From positions 1 to 32,689 of the forward strand of contig NZ_JXXU01000090.1 in NCBI RefSeq assembly GCF_000967495.1: a stretch of DNA of 32,689 nt, in the 5' to 3' direction. A program made the translations under genes and the position numbers. The DNA is from Vibrio neptunius (GTDB lineage Bacteria; Pseudomonadota; Gammaproteobacteria; Enterobacterales; Vibrionaceae). Shown one piece after another: positions 7,723 to 16,877 of this stretch (the stretch's first letter is position 1; every line of letters starts with the position of its first letter). The notes beneath the pieces were generated by a model. That model was not told the origin of the DNA. It saw only the letters and a program-made list of their open reading frames with translations, and made no database searches.

Positions 7723-9213
7723 ATGAGCCAAGCAGTTTCTTCCCCGCTCTACGCTGCCATCGACCTCGGGTCGAACAGTTTTCATATGCTCGTTGTGCGT
7801 CACATTGATGGCAGCGTTCAGACTATGGCAAAAATTAAACGTAAGGTTCGTCTTGCCGCAGGGTTAGACGACAATAACGCTTTAAGCCAGGAAGCCATGC
7901 AACGCGGATGGGACTGCTTGAGTCTATTTGCAGAGCGACTTCAAGATATACCAACGCAGAATATCCGCATTGTGGGCACGGCAACACTGCGCACCGCCAC
8001 CAATGTGGATATCTTTCTTGATAAAGCAAACCAGATTCTTGGTCACAAGATTGAAGTGATCTGTGGCGAAGAAGAAGCGGCCACCATTTATAAAGGGGTG
8101 GCACACACATCTGGCGGCAGCGGTCGTCGTTTGGTGGTCGATATTGGCGGCGCCAGTACCGAACTTATTATCGGTGAAGGTTTTGAAGCCAAGGCACTGA
8201 CCAGCCTGAAAATGGGTTGTGTTACTTGGCTGGAGCGCCACTTTAAGGACCGCCAGCTCACCGTAACCAACTTTAACAATGCGATTGAAGCGGCTAAAGA
8301 AACGCTGAGACCTATCCTTGAGCAATACACTAAGATTGGCTGGGATGTGTGTGTCGGTGCTTCTGGTACAGTTCAGGCTTTGCAGGAAATTATGCTAGCG
8401 CAAGGTATGGACGAAGTCATTACTCACGCCAAACTCAAGCGTCTGCAAAAACAAGCTATGCTGGCGGATCATTTGGAAGAGCTGGAGATAGAAGGGCTAA
8501 CGCTAGAACGCGCACTGGTCTTCCCAAGCGGTCTTTCGATTCTCATCGCTATCTTTGAATTACTGGAAATTGATTCAATGACATTGGCTGGCGGCGCACT
8601 GCGCGAAGGCTTAGTGTATGAAATGGTCGATGAACTCAAGCAAGACGATATTCGTGCTCGCACAATTGCCAGTGTTCAAACCCGCTACCAAATTGATACG
8701 GTTTACGGTCAACAAGTCGCAACCTTAGCCAGTAAACTGCTTGAGCAATGTGAAGCCGAGTGGATTGCAGAAGCTCAGGGCAGCGTTCTGCTAGAGACAG
8801 CGGCGAAGCTGCATGAAATTGGTCTAACGATTGACTTCAAGAAAGGCGGTGAGCACAGTGCGTACTTATTGCAAAACTTGGATCTACCCGGTTACACCCG
8901 AGCACAAAAGCACTTCCTTGGTGAAGTATCACGTCGTTATCGCGAACAACTCACTTCTCTGCCAGAGCAACATGCGCTGTCAGGTAACAGTGCCAAACGC
9001 GTATTACGTTTGCTGCGTCTCGCGGTTTTACTGACCCATCGTCGCAATCCGGATTTGGAGCCCAATATCGCACTTCAATCTCAAGGCGATAAGCTCACCC
9101 TAACGGTTGCAGAACAGTGGCTGAAAGCCAACCCTCTAACTGCGGCGGAGTTAGAGATAGAAGCCAACCGTCAAAGTGACATTGGCTGGCCTTTGAGCAT
9201 CATTGCCAACTAA
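7723..9213 (+). CDS. gppA: Guanosine-5'-triphosphate,3'-diphosphate pyrophosphatase
   Basis: Ppx/GppA-family phosphatase that converts pppGpp to ppGpp in the stringent response; the family also degrades polyphosphate. It has 496 residues, close to E. coli GppA (494). The ASKHA-fold phosphate-1 motif AAIDLGSNSFHMLV is at residues 11-24, and the second glycine-rich loop VVDIGGASTELI is in the middle of the N-terminal half. The C-terminal half resembles the HD-like helical domain (KLHEIGLTID, HSAYLL). An upstream start inside rhlB is possible in this frame, but ATG 7723, seven bases after the rhlB stop, gives the family N-terminus. A bidirectional terminator follows. Confidence 0.93.
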   Translation: MSQAVSSPLYAAIDLGSNSFHMLVVRHIDGSVQTMAKIKRKVRLAAGLDDNNALSQEAMQRGWDCLSLFAERLQDIPTQNIRIVGTATLRTATNVDIFLDKANQILGHKIEVICGEEEAATIYKGVAHTSGGSGRRLVVDIGGASTELIIGEGFEAKALTSLKMGCVTWLERHFKDRQLTVTNFNNAIEAAKETLRPILEQYTKIGWDVCVGASGTVQALQEIMLAQGMDEVITHAKLKRLQKQAMLADHLEELEIEGLTLERALVFPSGLSILIAIFELLEIDSMTLAGGALREGLVYEMVDELKQDDIRARTIASVQTRYQIDTVYGQQVATLASKLLEQCEAEWIAEAQGSVLLETAAKLHEIGLTIDFKKGGEHSAYLLQNLDLPGYTRAQKHFLGEVSRRYREQLTSLPEQHALSGNSAKRVLRLLRLAVLLTHRRNPDLEPNIALQSQGDKLTLTVAEQWLKANPLTAAELEIEANRQSDIGWPLSIIAN

Positions 9214-9227
9214 CTAAAGAACAAATA

Positions 9228-9262
9228 AAAAGCCCGACAAGGTCACTTGTCGGGCTTTTTTG
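9228..9262. terminator. Bidirectional terminator between gppA and yhhQ
   Basis: A 14-bp stem (AAAAGCCCGACAAG / CTTGTCGGGCTTTT) with a GTCA loop has a T-run on the plus strand and a shorter one on the minus strand. It lies between two convergent genes and can serve both. Confidence 0.92.
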
Positions 9263-9279
9263 TTTTCGAAAGGCGAACC

Positions 9280-9948
9280 TTATTTGGCGCCAATCACTTT
9301 AAAGTCAGGATTAACAGCTGTGAGTTTCTTCACCAAGTAATTCAGCAGCACACCATACATAGGTACAAATAGGCCTAAGCTTATCACCAGTTTGAATCCA
9401 TAATCCACCAGCGCGATTTCGGTCCAGTGCTCAGCCATAAATGGATCAGGGCTTTGGTAGAATGCAATGGCAAAGAAAGCGATAGTATCCAGCGCGTTAC
9501 CAAACAGAGTGGAACACGTTGGGGCAACCCACCACTGCTTCATCTGGCGCAGGCGATTAAACACATGCACATCTAGGATTTGCCCTAGTAGATAAGCCAT
9601 AAAGCTCGCAATCGCAATACGCGCAACAAACAAATTAAACTCACCTAAGTGTGAGAAACCCTGAAATTGCCCTTCAAAAAACAATACCGATAAGCCATAG
9701 GACACTGCCAGCGCTGGTAGCATCACCCAGAAAATGATCTTACGCGCAAGTTGGGCACCAAAAATTCGTACTGTCAGATCAGTTGCCAAAAAGATAAACG
9801 GAAACGTGAAGGCGCCCCACGTGGTGTGGAAACCAAAGATAGTAAATGGAAGCTGAACCAGATAATTACTCGATGCAATAATGATCAAGTGAAATAGAAC
9901 TAATAACAAAAGGGCTTTGCGCTGCTGCGCAGGGGTAAAGTTACTCAT
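9280..9948 (-). CDS. yhhQ: Queuosine precursor transporter (YhhQ/QPTR, VUT family)
   Basis: Inner-membrane protein of 222 residues (E. coli YhhQ 221) that imports 7-cyano-7-deazaguanine/7-aminomethyl-7-deazaguanine for tRNA queuosine synthesis. About six hydrophobic segments are visible, starting with LLLLVLFHLIIIASS and ending near LVISLGLFVPMYGVLL. Family signatures include FPFIFLATDLTVRIFG and the polar FGNALDTIAFF, both of which probably line the substrate site. The frame stays open upstream to 10029, but the ATG at 9948 with AAAGGTAT before it matches the family N-terminus. The message seems to have a long leader of about 180 bases. It shares its strand with recQ but has its own promoter. 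Confidence 0.88.
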   Translation of the reverse strand: MSNFTPAQQRKALLLLVLFHLIIIASSNYLVQLPFTIFGFHTTWGAFTFPFIFLATDLTVRIFGAQLARKIIFWVMLPALAVSYGLSVLFFEGQFQGFSHLGEFNLFVARIAIASFMAYLLGQILDVHVFNRLRQMKQWWVAPTCSTLFGNALDTIAFFAIAFYQSPDPFMAEHWTEIALVDYGFKLVISLGLFVPMYGVLLNYLVKKLTAVNPDFKVIGAK

Positions 9949-10138
9949 GCGATACCTTTTTAGTTTGGTTTGGGGGTGAGGGAACCCAAAGCGAATCTGT
10001 TCCAGCCACGGAAAGACTCTTACCAACAATGTAAAACGAAAATAAAACTCGATATTGAGATGACTATCGCTTCATCAAAATAGCGCTGTGCCATTAAACC
10101 AAGTGAAGCTTTAAACATGACCAATATCGCGGCCGGCG

Positions 10139-10166
10139 ATTATACATTAACCGATATAAGTGGCAA
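10139..10166 (-). promoter_or_regulatory. Probable yhhQ promoter
   Basis: On the minus strand, TTGCCA (-35, 10161-10166) and TATAAT (-10, 10139-10144) are 16 bases apart. The predicted start near 10132 leaves a leader of about 184 bases before the yhhQ ATG. Confidence 0.6.
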
Positions 10167-10197
10167 TAGATGTGCTTAATGCAATCGGTTCGCCTAA

Positions 10198-10518
10198 CTA
10201 GAATCCGCGTTGAAATAGGCCCGCGAGGTAATCCAACTCTTCTCTGCTCTCTGTTATGGCCAGAGCCTCCAACCAAACACTCTCGCTATAATGTTCCGAT
10301 TTGAGAAACAACTGACATCCTTCAAAATCAATCAACCATGAATGCATGTCGGCGTCCCATTGCTTTTCAACCACAGACGCAGAGAGGAGTTTTATCAGCT
10401 TATCAGCCAGCTGAGGAAAACTATCAAAATCAAAACGCGGAGATCGAATGATGATACGCCCTTCTTGCGCTTGATACTCAAGCAAACCAAATTCCGTTTG
10501 CTGCACTGAATCAACCAT
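10198..10518 (-). CDS. Small conserved protein, DUF3630-like
   Basis: A 106-residue acidic soluble protein without signal peptide or membrane segment. It resembles the small DUF3630 proteins that I recall following recQ in vibrios and related bacteria; no function is known to me. Features visible are an N-terminal beta-rich half (GRIIIRSPRFDFDSF), W54 and W61 near the centre, and a C-terminal helix with ESREELDYLAGLF. The start codon lies inside recQ (overlap of 8 bases), so its translation is probably coupled to recQ. A role linked to RecQ is only inferred from position. Confidence 0.7.
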   Translation of the reverse strand: MVDSVQQTEFGLLEYQAQEGRIIIRSPRFDFDSFPQLADKLIKLLSASVVEKQWDADMHSWLIDFEGCQLFLKSEHYSESVWLEALAITESREELDYLAGLFQRGF

Positions 10519-12346
10519 GATGAGTAATGTGCTCCTGAATTAAATCTAAGAATGGATCGGCATATTTGTCTAACTTACGCTGCCCTACCCCATTGACCGC
10601 TAGCATTTCACCATAAGAGGTTGGCAAAATTTCTGCCATATCAATCAAGGTGGCATCGCTAAACACCACGTATGGTGGTAAACCATCTTCATCGGCAATC
10701 GCTTTGCGAAGCTTACGCAACTTAGCAAATAGCTTTTTATCGTAGTTCTTACTGGTAAGTTTGTCCGACTTAGCGGCTCTCGCGGCGGTATCAAGACGAG
10801 GCACGGCTAATTCAAGAGCAGTATCACCGCGTAATAGCGGACGCGCTTCTTCCGTAAGCTGTAAGGTTGAGTTGCGAGTAATATTCTGGAACAACATACC
10901 TTTATGAATCAACTGACGGAAAATACTCACCCAGTAGTCGTGGCTATTCTCACGTCCTATCCCATAAGTGGTGAGCTTGTCGTGACCATTTTCGCGTATG
11001 CGGATGTTCTGCATACCACGCAAAACTTCAACCACATAACCCATACCAAAGTTCTGATTAACCCGGTAGACACAAGACAGCGCTTTACGTGCCTGTTCAG
11101 TGGCATCAAAATGCTTGGGCGGGTCCAAACAGATGTCGCAGTTGCCACAAGGCTGTTCACGGTACTCACCAAAGTAATTTAGTAACACTTGACGACGGCA
11201 CGTCTGCGCTTCAGCAAAAGCACTCATCGCATTGAGCTTATGCGCTTCCACTTGCTTTTGTGGCCCATCGTCTTTTTCATCCAACATGCGCCTCAACCAG
11301 CTGATATCTGCTGGGTCATATAGCGTCATCGCTTCTGCTGGCAAACCATCCCGACCTGCTCGACCAGTTTCCTGATAGTAGGATTCAATGTTGCGTGGAA
11401 TATCAAAATGGACCACAAAGCGTACGTTGGGTTTGTTGATCCCCATACCAAACGCCACCGTGGCGACCACAATTTGGATATCATCACGCTGAAACGCTTC
11501 TTGCACATAAGCGCGCTCGTCTGCCTCTAAGCCTGCATGGTAACTGGCGGCACGAATATGGTTGTTGCACAGTTTTTCCGTCACCATTTCAACTTTCTTA
11601 CGGCTACCACAATAGATGATGCCGCAGTTGCCTTTCTGAGTGTCGAGAAAACGGATCACCTGAGAAATCGGTTTGTGTTTTTCAACTAAGGTATAACGGA
11701 TGTTGGGGCGATCGAAACTACTCAAGTGGATATGAGGCTCGTTCAATTGCAGACGATGCATGATGTCATTGCGCGTCGCATCATCGGCCGTTGCCGTCAG
11801 CGCCATAAAAGGCACATGAGGAAAGTGTTGTTTGATCTGGCCAAGCGACGCGTATTCAGGTCTAAAATCATGTCCCCACTGAGAAATACAGTGTGCTTCG
11901 TCAACGGCGATCATAGACAGCGACAGACTTTCAAGGCGTTCGATAAAGTCGCGCATCAACACGCGTTCGGGTGACACATACACCAGTTTAAGTTGGCCTG
12001 ACTGCATCCGCTGATAGACCGAGAACAACTCATCGCGGGGCATGGAAGAGTTGACACACTCCGCCGCAACACCATTGGCTTTGAGCTGATCGACCTGATC
12101 TTTCATCAGTGATATCAGAGGAGAAATCACCAATGTTAAACCGTCACGCACCAAGGCCGGAACCTGATAGCAGAGTGATTTACCGCCACCCGTAGGCATG
12201 ATGACCAAACTATCCTGACCGCTGACAGCCGCTTCAATGACCTCTTGCTGACCATCTCGAAATGACTGATAACCAAACACATCCTCCAGTACGCTTTGTG
12301 GAGTCGGTGACGGTTCAGATTGTTCAGCAAGCAGTGTCGCGGTCAT
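10511..12346 (-). CDS. recQ: ATP-dependent DNA helicase RecQ
   Basis: 3'-5' DNA helicase of recombination and replication-fork repair, 611 residues (E. coli 609). Walker A PTGGGKS is at 51-57, the DEAH box at 149-152 is followed by the aromatic-rich loop CISQWGHDFRPEY, and motif VI is in QETGRAGRDG. Next come the RecQ zinc-binding cysteines (CRRQVLLNYF ... CGNCDIC), the winged-helix region, and a C-terminal HRDC domain (about the last 80 residues, KLRKLRKAIADEDGLPPYVVF). The frame is open to 12388, but the ATG at 12346 gives the family length. It is the first gene of a unit with the DUF3630-like gene and is divergent from rarD. Confidence 0.96.
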   Translation of the reverse strand: MTATLLAEQSEPSPTPQSVLEDVFGYQSFRDGQQEVIEAAVSGQDSLVIMPTGGGKSLCYQVPALVRDGLTLVISPLISLMKDQVDQLKANGVAAECVNSSMPRDELFSVYQRMQSGQLKLVYVSPERVLMRDFIERLESLSLSMIAVDEAHCISQWGHDFRPEYASLGQIKQHFPHVPFMALTATADDATRNDIMHRLQLNEPHIHLSSFDRPNIRYTLVEKHKPISQVIRFLDTQKGNCGIIYCGSRKKVEMVTEKLCNNHIRAASYHAGLEADERAYVQEAFQRDDIQIVVATVAFGMGINKPNVRFVVHFDIPRNIESYYQETGRAGRDGLPAEAMTLYDPADISWLRRMLDEKDDGPQKQVEAHKLNAMSAFAEAQTCRRQVLLNYFGEYREQPCGNCDICLDPPKHFDATEQARKALSCVYRVNQNFGMGYVVEVLRGMQNIRIRENGHDKLTTYGIGRENSHDYWVSIFRQLIHKGMLFQNITRNSTLQLTEEARPLLRGDTALELAVPRLDTAARAAKSDKLTSKNYDKKLFAKLRKLRKAIADEDGLPPYVVFSDATLIDMAEILPTSYGEMLAVNGVGQRKLDKYADPFLDLIQEHITHHG

Positions 12347-12500
12347 TGATATCTCGATTGAGCAAAGAATGGGGAATGCAAAGGCCACATTGTAGTAGTG
12401 TTCGGATGTGAATAAAACCGCAAATTGCTAGGTGATTAACCGACTCATTCGTATACTGGATGCTTCCTTTTGCAGACAATCATCCTTTGAGTAAACGTCA

Positions 12501-13415
12501 ATGACACCAGAAGAACAGCAAAGAGCACGGCAAGGCATCCTTCTCGCCATCGGTGCCTACACCATGTGGGGCATTGCACCGATCTATTTTAAAGCCATCA
12601 GTGAGGTGTCACCGTTTGAAATTCTCAGTCATCGAGTGGTGTGGTCTTTTGCTCTGTTGGCAGTATTGCTACATATAGGTCGTCGCTGGCGTGGCGTACG
12701 AGATGTCATTCGCTCCAAAACCAAAGTGCTGTTTCTGGTTTCGACTTCACTACTCGTAGGGGTCAACTGGCTGATTTTTATCTGGGCGGTTAATGCCAAT
12801 CACATGCTGGATGCCAGTCTCGGTTACTACATCAACCCACTAATTAATGTGCTACTCGGCATGTTGTTCTTAGGTGAGCGGCTACGTAAATTGCAGTGGT
12901 TTGCCGTTGCACTTGCAGCTTGCGGTGTGATGGTTCAGTTGATCGCTTTTGGCTCTGTGCCTATCGTCGCGATCGCGCTTGCACTAACATTTGGTTTTTA
13001 CGGGCTATTACGTAAGAAAGTCAGCCTCGATGCTCAAACGGGCCTATTTATTGAAACACTGGTTATGCTGCCAGCCGCAGCGGTGTATCTATTGTGGATT
13101 GCCGACTCCCCGACTTCCGACTTTGCAGCGAACCCTATGACCCTGAACCTGCTGCTGATCTCCGCAGGCGTCATCACCACTTTACCTTTGTTGTGTTTCA
13201 CTGGCGCAGCCACTCGTCTTAAGCTCTCAACCCTAGGCTTTTTTCAGTATATTGGCCCAAGCTTAATGTTCCTACTGGCGGTTTTAGTGTATGGCGAAAC
13301 CTTTACCACAGACAAAGCCATCACCTTTGCCTTCATTTGGGGGGCTTTAGTGATCTTTAGCTTTGATGGTCTGAAGAGCAGCAAGCGTTCGCGTAGAGCG
13401 GCAACAGAAAAGTGA
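12501..13415 (+). CDS. rarD: RarD, EamA-family transporter
   Basis: Inner-membrane protein of 304 residues with ten predicted hydrophobic segments, made of two EamA repeats (drug/metabolite transporter superfamily). RarD signatures are the GAYTMWGIAPIYFK start, EILSHRVVWSF (about 40-50) and NWLIFIWAVN (about 89-98). E. coli RarD was named for a link to chloramphenicol sensitivity; its natural substrate is unclear. The C-terminus ends in a basic KSSKRSRRAATEK. It is divergent from recQ with about 150 bases between them, and is followed by a terminator. Confidence 0.9.
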   Translation: MTPEEQQRARQGILLAIGAYTMWGIAPIYFKAISEVSPFEILSHRVVWSFALLAVLLHIGRRWRGVRDVIRSKTKVLFLVSTSLLVGVNWLIFIWAVNANHMLDASLGYYINPLINVLLGMLFLGERLRKLQWFAVALAACGVMVQLIAFGSVPIVAIALALTFGFYGLLRKKVSLDAQTGLFIETLVMLPAAAVYLLWIADSPTSDFAANPMTLNLLLISAGVITTLPLLCFTGAATRLKLSTLGFFQYIGPSLMFLLAVLVYGETFTTDKAITFAFIWGALVIFSFDGLKSSKRSRRAATEK

Positions 13416-13450
13416 TCGTTTTTTACAAGACAAATCACTGACCCACATAT

Positions 13451-13482
13451 AAGCTTGATGAAATAATCATCAAGCTTTTTTC
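13451..13482 (+). terminator. Intrinsic terminator of rarD
   Basis: The stem AAGCTTGATGA / TCATCAAGCTT is followed by TTTTTTCG. It ends only six bases before the ATG of the araC-family gene. Confidence 0.85.
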
Positions 13483-13487
13483 GTTGT

Positions 13488-14282
13488 ATGGATAAGGTCA
13501 ATTACCACAGTACTGAGACAAAAGAGATAGGTCTGATTGAAGCGAATTATCGGTCATTCGCTTTTTCACGCCACTATCATCTTGATTTTCATATTGGCCT
13601 TATCACGGGTGGACAACAAAAGTTCCACTATAAAGGCTCAAACCATCATGTGGGTAAAGGGCAATTAGTCATCATGCCCCCTGATGAGCTGCATGACGGT
13701 CAATCTATCTTGGAGTCCGGTTATCAAACCCGGGTATTTTCGCTTGACCCTGCGTGGTTTAGCGAACTTGCTCAGCTCAAGCAACAGAGTGCTCTACTTC
13801 ACTTCAAGCAACTGATTATTTCCGATCAGAAAGTGTTTCAGCCTCTCTCACAACTTCACCAATTGCTTACACGCAATAACCTCAGCCAACTGGCAAAAGA
13901 TTGTCTGCCTTATGAGGGGTTTGAACGTTTGTTTAGCCATTACGGCCGTTTAGAACAAAAGCGCGCCATCCCCTTAGGTAACCAATCTATAGCAACGTTG
14001 AAAGAGTACCTATTGGACAATCTCGATCAGCCAATGAGACTAGAACAACTGTCACAGTTGTGTGAATTGAGCCCTACCCAGTTTCAACGCCATTTCAAAG
14101 CCAAAGTTGGATTAACCCCCTATGCTTGGTTGAGCCGCCTGCGCATGGAGCAAGGAATGAAGCTGCTCAAATCGGGAGTGAGCGGTACTGAAGTCGCCCA
14201 TCAAGTGGGTTTTTATGATCAGGCTCATTTCAGCAAGGCGTTTAAGTCCACTTACGGCGTTAACCCTTCTCAAATCAGTTAG
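13488..14282 (+). CDS. AraC-family transcriptional regulator
   Basis: A 264-residue regulator with an N-terminal cupin (AraC-binding) domain (about 15-150; HYHLDFHIGLITGG and MPPDELHDG resemble the family's ligand pocket strands). The C-terminal double helix-turn-helix (about 165-264) ends in the family signature VAHQVGFYDQAHFSKAFKSTYGVNPSQ. It is followed after 73 bases by a LysE/RhtB exporter on the same strand. AraC-LysE pairs are common, and the regulator usually controls the exporter, so that is the likely target here. The ATG is the only reasonable start, yet it sits directly behind the rarD terminator with no Shine-Dalgarno, which leaves almost no leader. Confidence 0.9.
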   Translation: MDKVNYHSTETKEIGLIEANYRSFAFSRHYHLDFHIGLITGGQQKFHYKGSNHHVGKGQLVIMPPDELHDGQSILESGYQTRVFSLDPAWFSELAQLKQQSALLHFKQLIISDQKVFQPLSQLHQLLTRNNLSQLAKDCLPYEGFERLFSHYGRLEQKRAIPLGNQSIATLKEYLLDNLDQPMRLEQLSQLCELSPTQFQRHFKAKVGLTPYAWLSRLRMEQGMKLLKSGVSGTEVAHQVGFYDQAHFSKAFKSTYGVNPSQIS

Positions 14283-14355
14283 TGTCAGTTTTTTACAATC
14301 TTTCAAACGCAATCCATAGCACACTGAAGCCATCTAAAACAATCAACCAAATCAG

Positions 14356-15024
14356 ATGAACGAAATCACCATTCTCACCACCTTAGCCGTGGTTCACTTT
14401 GTCGCTTTAATGAGCCCAGGACCGGATTTTGCGCTGGTGGTACAAAACGCAACACGCTATGGTCGCCAGACGGGCTTATACATTGCGCTTGGCTTATCAT
14501 TTGGCATTCTTCTGCACTCGGTACTGAGCTTAACGGGCGTTAGCTACCTTGTTCATCAGCAACCGATGTTGTTTGCTGTGCTGCAGCTCGCTGGTGGCAG
14601 CTACTTGTTCTACCTGGGTTACGGCGCACTCAGGGCTAGCTGGTCAACACTCCGCAATAACCATCACATTGACGAGCGCCCCGCACAAGCCAGCTTATTA
14701 CTAAGCAACAAACGTCAGGCTTTGTCACGCGGATTTGCCACTAACATACTCAATCCAAAGGCTTTGGTGTTTTTTGTCAGCCTGATGTCGAGTTTGGTGC
14801 CTGCCAGCATGTCGTTAACTGGTAAAGGGTTAGCGCTGGTTATTCTCTGGAGTCTGTCGTTATTCTGGTTCTCGTTTCTTGCTTGGGCACTGTCCACGCA
14901 GCGCATGCAACGAAAAATTCATTCTCTAGCCGTATACATAGATGGCCTTTGTGGCGTGCTATTCACTGTTATCGGAGTGAGCATTTTATTGCAATCCTTG
15001 TCTGCCCTACTCTCTAGTGTCTAA
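14356..15024 (+). CDS. LysE/RhtB-family amino-acid exporter
   Basis: A 222-residue inner-membrane protein with about six hydrophobic segments. The LysE/RhtB hallmark is the N-terminal MSPGPDF motif (about 20-26) within a membrane helix, followed by NATRYGRQTGLYIALG, then ATNILNPKALVFF (about 128-140). Members export amino acids such as homoserine, threonine, lysine or leucine; substrate cannot be read from sequence. It lies directly downstream of the araC-family gene, probably its regulator. There is no clear terminator before ggt, which has a separate strong ribosome site. Confidence 0.9.
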   Translation: MNEITILTTLAVVHFVALMSPGPDFALVVQNATRYGRQTGLYIALGLSFGILLHSVLSLTGVSYLVHQQPMLFAVLQLAGGSYLFYLGYGALRASWSTLRNNHHIDERPAQASLLLSNKRQALSRGFATNILNPKALVFFVSLMSSLVPASMSLTGKGLALVILWSLSLFWFSFLAWALSTQRMQRKIHSLAVYIDGLCGVLFTVIGVSILLQSLSALLSSV

Positions 15025-15119
15025 AATTTGATTCGAGCTTACATTTTCATAACAAACTCTTAGACTCACGGTCACTCCGCTGTCACTCTTGTCGCTGCAT
15101 AAATAACAAGGAGAACAAG

Positions 15120-16868
15120 ATGCAGTGGAAACGTACTTTCCTAACGACGTGCCTATTACTAACGTCCGTTGGTGCGGCCGCAAATCAGGCCGCCGATTCA
15201 GTTGCCCCAGAACACAGTAGTGGCTTAGAACAAAAGCAACTGGTTAAGGCCAAAGACTGGATGGTCACCGCCGCTAACCCGCTAGCAACACAAGCAGGTG
15301 CTGATATCCTCAAACAAGGCGGTAACGCTATCGATGCTATGGTCACCACTCAGCTCATGCTTGGCCTAGTGGAGCCACAGTCCTCTGGTATTGGTGGCGG
15401 TGCTTTTTTAGTGTATTGGGATGCAAAAAAGCAGCAATTGACCACTTATGATGGCCGTGAAACTGCACCTCTAGCAGCAACACCTCGCCTTTTCCAAGAT
15501 AAGAATGGCGAACCGATGCAATTTTACGATGCTGTGGTAGGTGGCCGCTCCGTCGGTACACCAGGCACCGTGAAACTGATGTGGGATACTCACCAGAAAT
15601 ACGGCAAACTTGAATGGAAAACGCTGATTGAACCTGTAGTTAAGGTCGCTAAAAACGGTTTTACCATTAGCCCTCGCTTAGCCACCTTGATTGAGAAAGA
15701 TGCAGAACGCCTATCGCGTTTCCCAGCAACCAAAGCCTATTTCTTTAATCGTGATGGCTCTGCCAAGCAACAAGGTACATTACTGAAGAACCCTGAATAC
15801 GCGGCCACACTCGAAGCAATCGCTAAAGCGGGTGCGGACGCCTTTTATCAGGGCAAAATTGCAAGCGATATCATCAAAACCGTCCAATCGGCCGCTGGCA
15901 ACCCAGGCGTACTAGCGCAAGCTGATTTCGATGCTTACCAAATCAAACAGCGTCAGCCTGTCTGCTCCGCGTATCAAAGCTTCGACATCTGTGGAATGGG
16001 GCCTCCAGGCTCTGGAGCTCTTACCGTGGGTCAAATTTTGACAATGACAGAGCAGTTTGATCTTAAAAACTGGGGGCCTGATAACGCCAAATCTTGGCAA
16101 GTCATCGCCGACGCTTCACGCTTAGCCTTTGCCGACCGCGGCATGTATATGGCCGATGAAGATTTTGTCCCTATGCCGACTCAAGGTTTACTCAATTCAG
16201 ACTACCTCAAACAGCGTGCAAAACTCATTACACCGGGGAAAGCACTGGAGTCAGCATCTGCAGGTACACCGCCTTGGAGTTACGCTCAGCGTCAAAGCCG
16301 TGATGAATCGATTGAGCTGCCATCGACCAGCCACTTCAATGTGGTAGATAAAGAGGGCAATGTGGTGTCGATCACCACCACGATTGAAAACGCGTTTGGC
16401 TCACGTTTGATGACCAATGGGTTCCTGCTAAACAATGAGTTGACCGACTTTTCTTTCCGAACCCACAGAGACGGGCATCCTATTGCAAACCGTTTAGAGC
16501 CGGGTAAGCGTCCTCGCTCTTCAATGGCGCCGACCATCATCATGCAAGACGGCAAACCTTACATGGCGATCGGATCTCCGGGTGGCAGCCGCATTATTGG
16601 CTATGTCGCTCAAGCCATCATTGCTCACACTCAGTGGGATATGGATATTCAGCAAGCGATCAACCAACCACACTTACTGAATCGCTTCGGTACATTAGAT
16701 ATTGAGCAAGGAACGGAGGCAGAAAACCTCAAGTCAGAACTAGAGAAAATGGGTTTCGAAGTGAATATTCGTGACTTGAATTCTGGCCTACACGCAATTC
16801 TATTCAAGAATAATGAATTAGAAGGCGCAGCAGACCCAAGACGCGAAGGTGCGGCTATCGGTCAATAG
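15120..16868 (+). CDS. ggt: Gamma-glutamyltranspeptidase precursor
   Basis: Periplasmic enzyme that cleaves the gamma-glutamyl bond of glutathione and transfers the group to water or amino acids. It has 582 residues (E. coli Ggt 580). Signal peptide at about 1-22, with hydrophobic core and AAA cleavage region. The precursor cleaves itself before the catalytic threonine; T403 in the STSHFNVVD stretch is the expected nucleophile, dividing large and small subunits. The oxyanion region GSPGGSRIIGY is at about 485-495. R113 in YDGRETAP resembles the alpha-carboxylate-binding arginine. A strong AAGGAG ribosome site precedes the ATG. The following CsrB-type RNA is on the same strand. Confidence 0.95.
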   Translation: MQWKRTFLTTCLLLTSVGAAANQAADSVAPEHSSGLEQKQLVKAKDWMVTAANPLATQAGADILKQGGNAIDAMVTTQLMLGLVEPQSSGIGGGAFLVYWDAKKQQLTTYDGRETAPLAATPRLFQDKNGEPMQFYDAVVGGRSVGTPGTVKLMWDTHQKYGKLEWKTLIEPVVKVAKNGFTISPRLATLIEKDAERLSRFPATKAYFFNRDGSAKQQGTLLKNPEYAATLEAIAKAGADAFYQGKIASDIIKTVQSAAGNPGVLAQADFDAYQIKQRQPVCSAYQSFDICGMGPPGSGALTVGQILTMTEQFDLKNWGPDNAKSWQVIADASRLAFADRGMYMADEDFVPMPTQGLLNSDYLKQRAKLITPGKALESASAGTPPWSYAQRQSRDESIELPSTSHFNVVDKEGNVVSITTTIENAFGSRLMTNGFLLNNELTDFSFRTHRDGHPIANRLEPGKRPRSSMAPTIIMQDGKPYMAIGSPGGSRIIGYVAQAIIAHTQWDMDIQQAINQPHLLNRFGTLDIEQGTEAENLKSELEKMGFEVNIRDLNSGLHAILFKNNELEGAADPRREGAAIGQ

Positions 16869-16877
16869 CGTCGATCT

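Noticed and set aside
7924..8325. 133-codon frame antisense to gppA
   Set aside because: No start signals or recognisable domain; it is explained by the gppA coding sequence.
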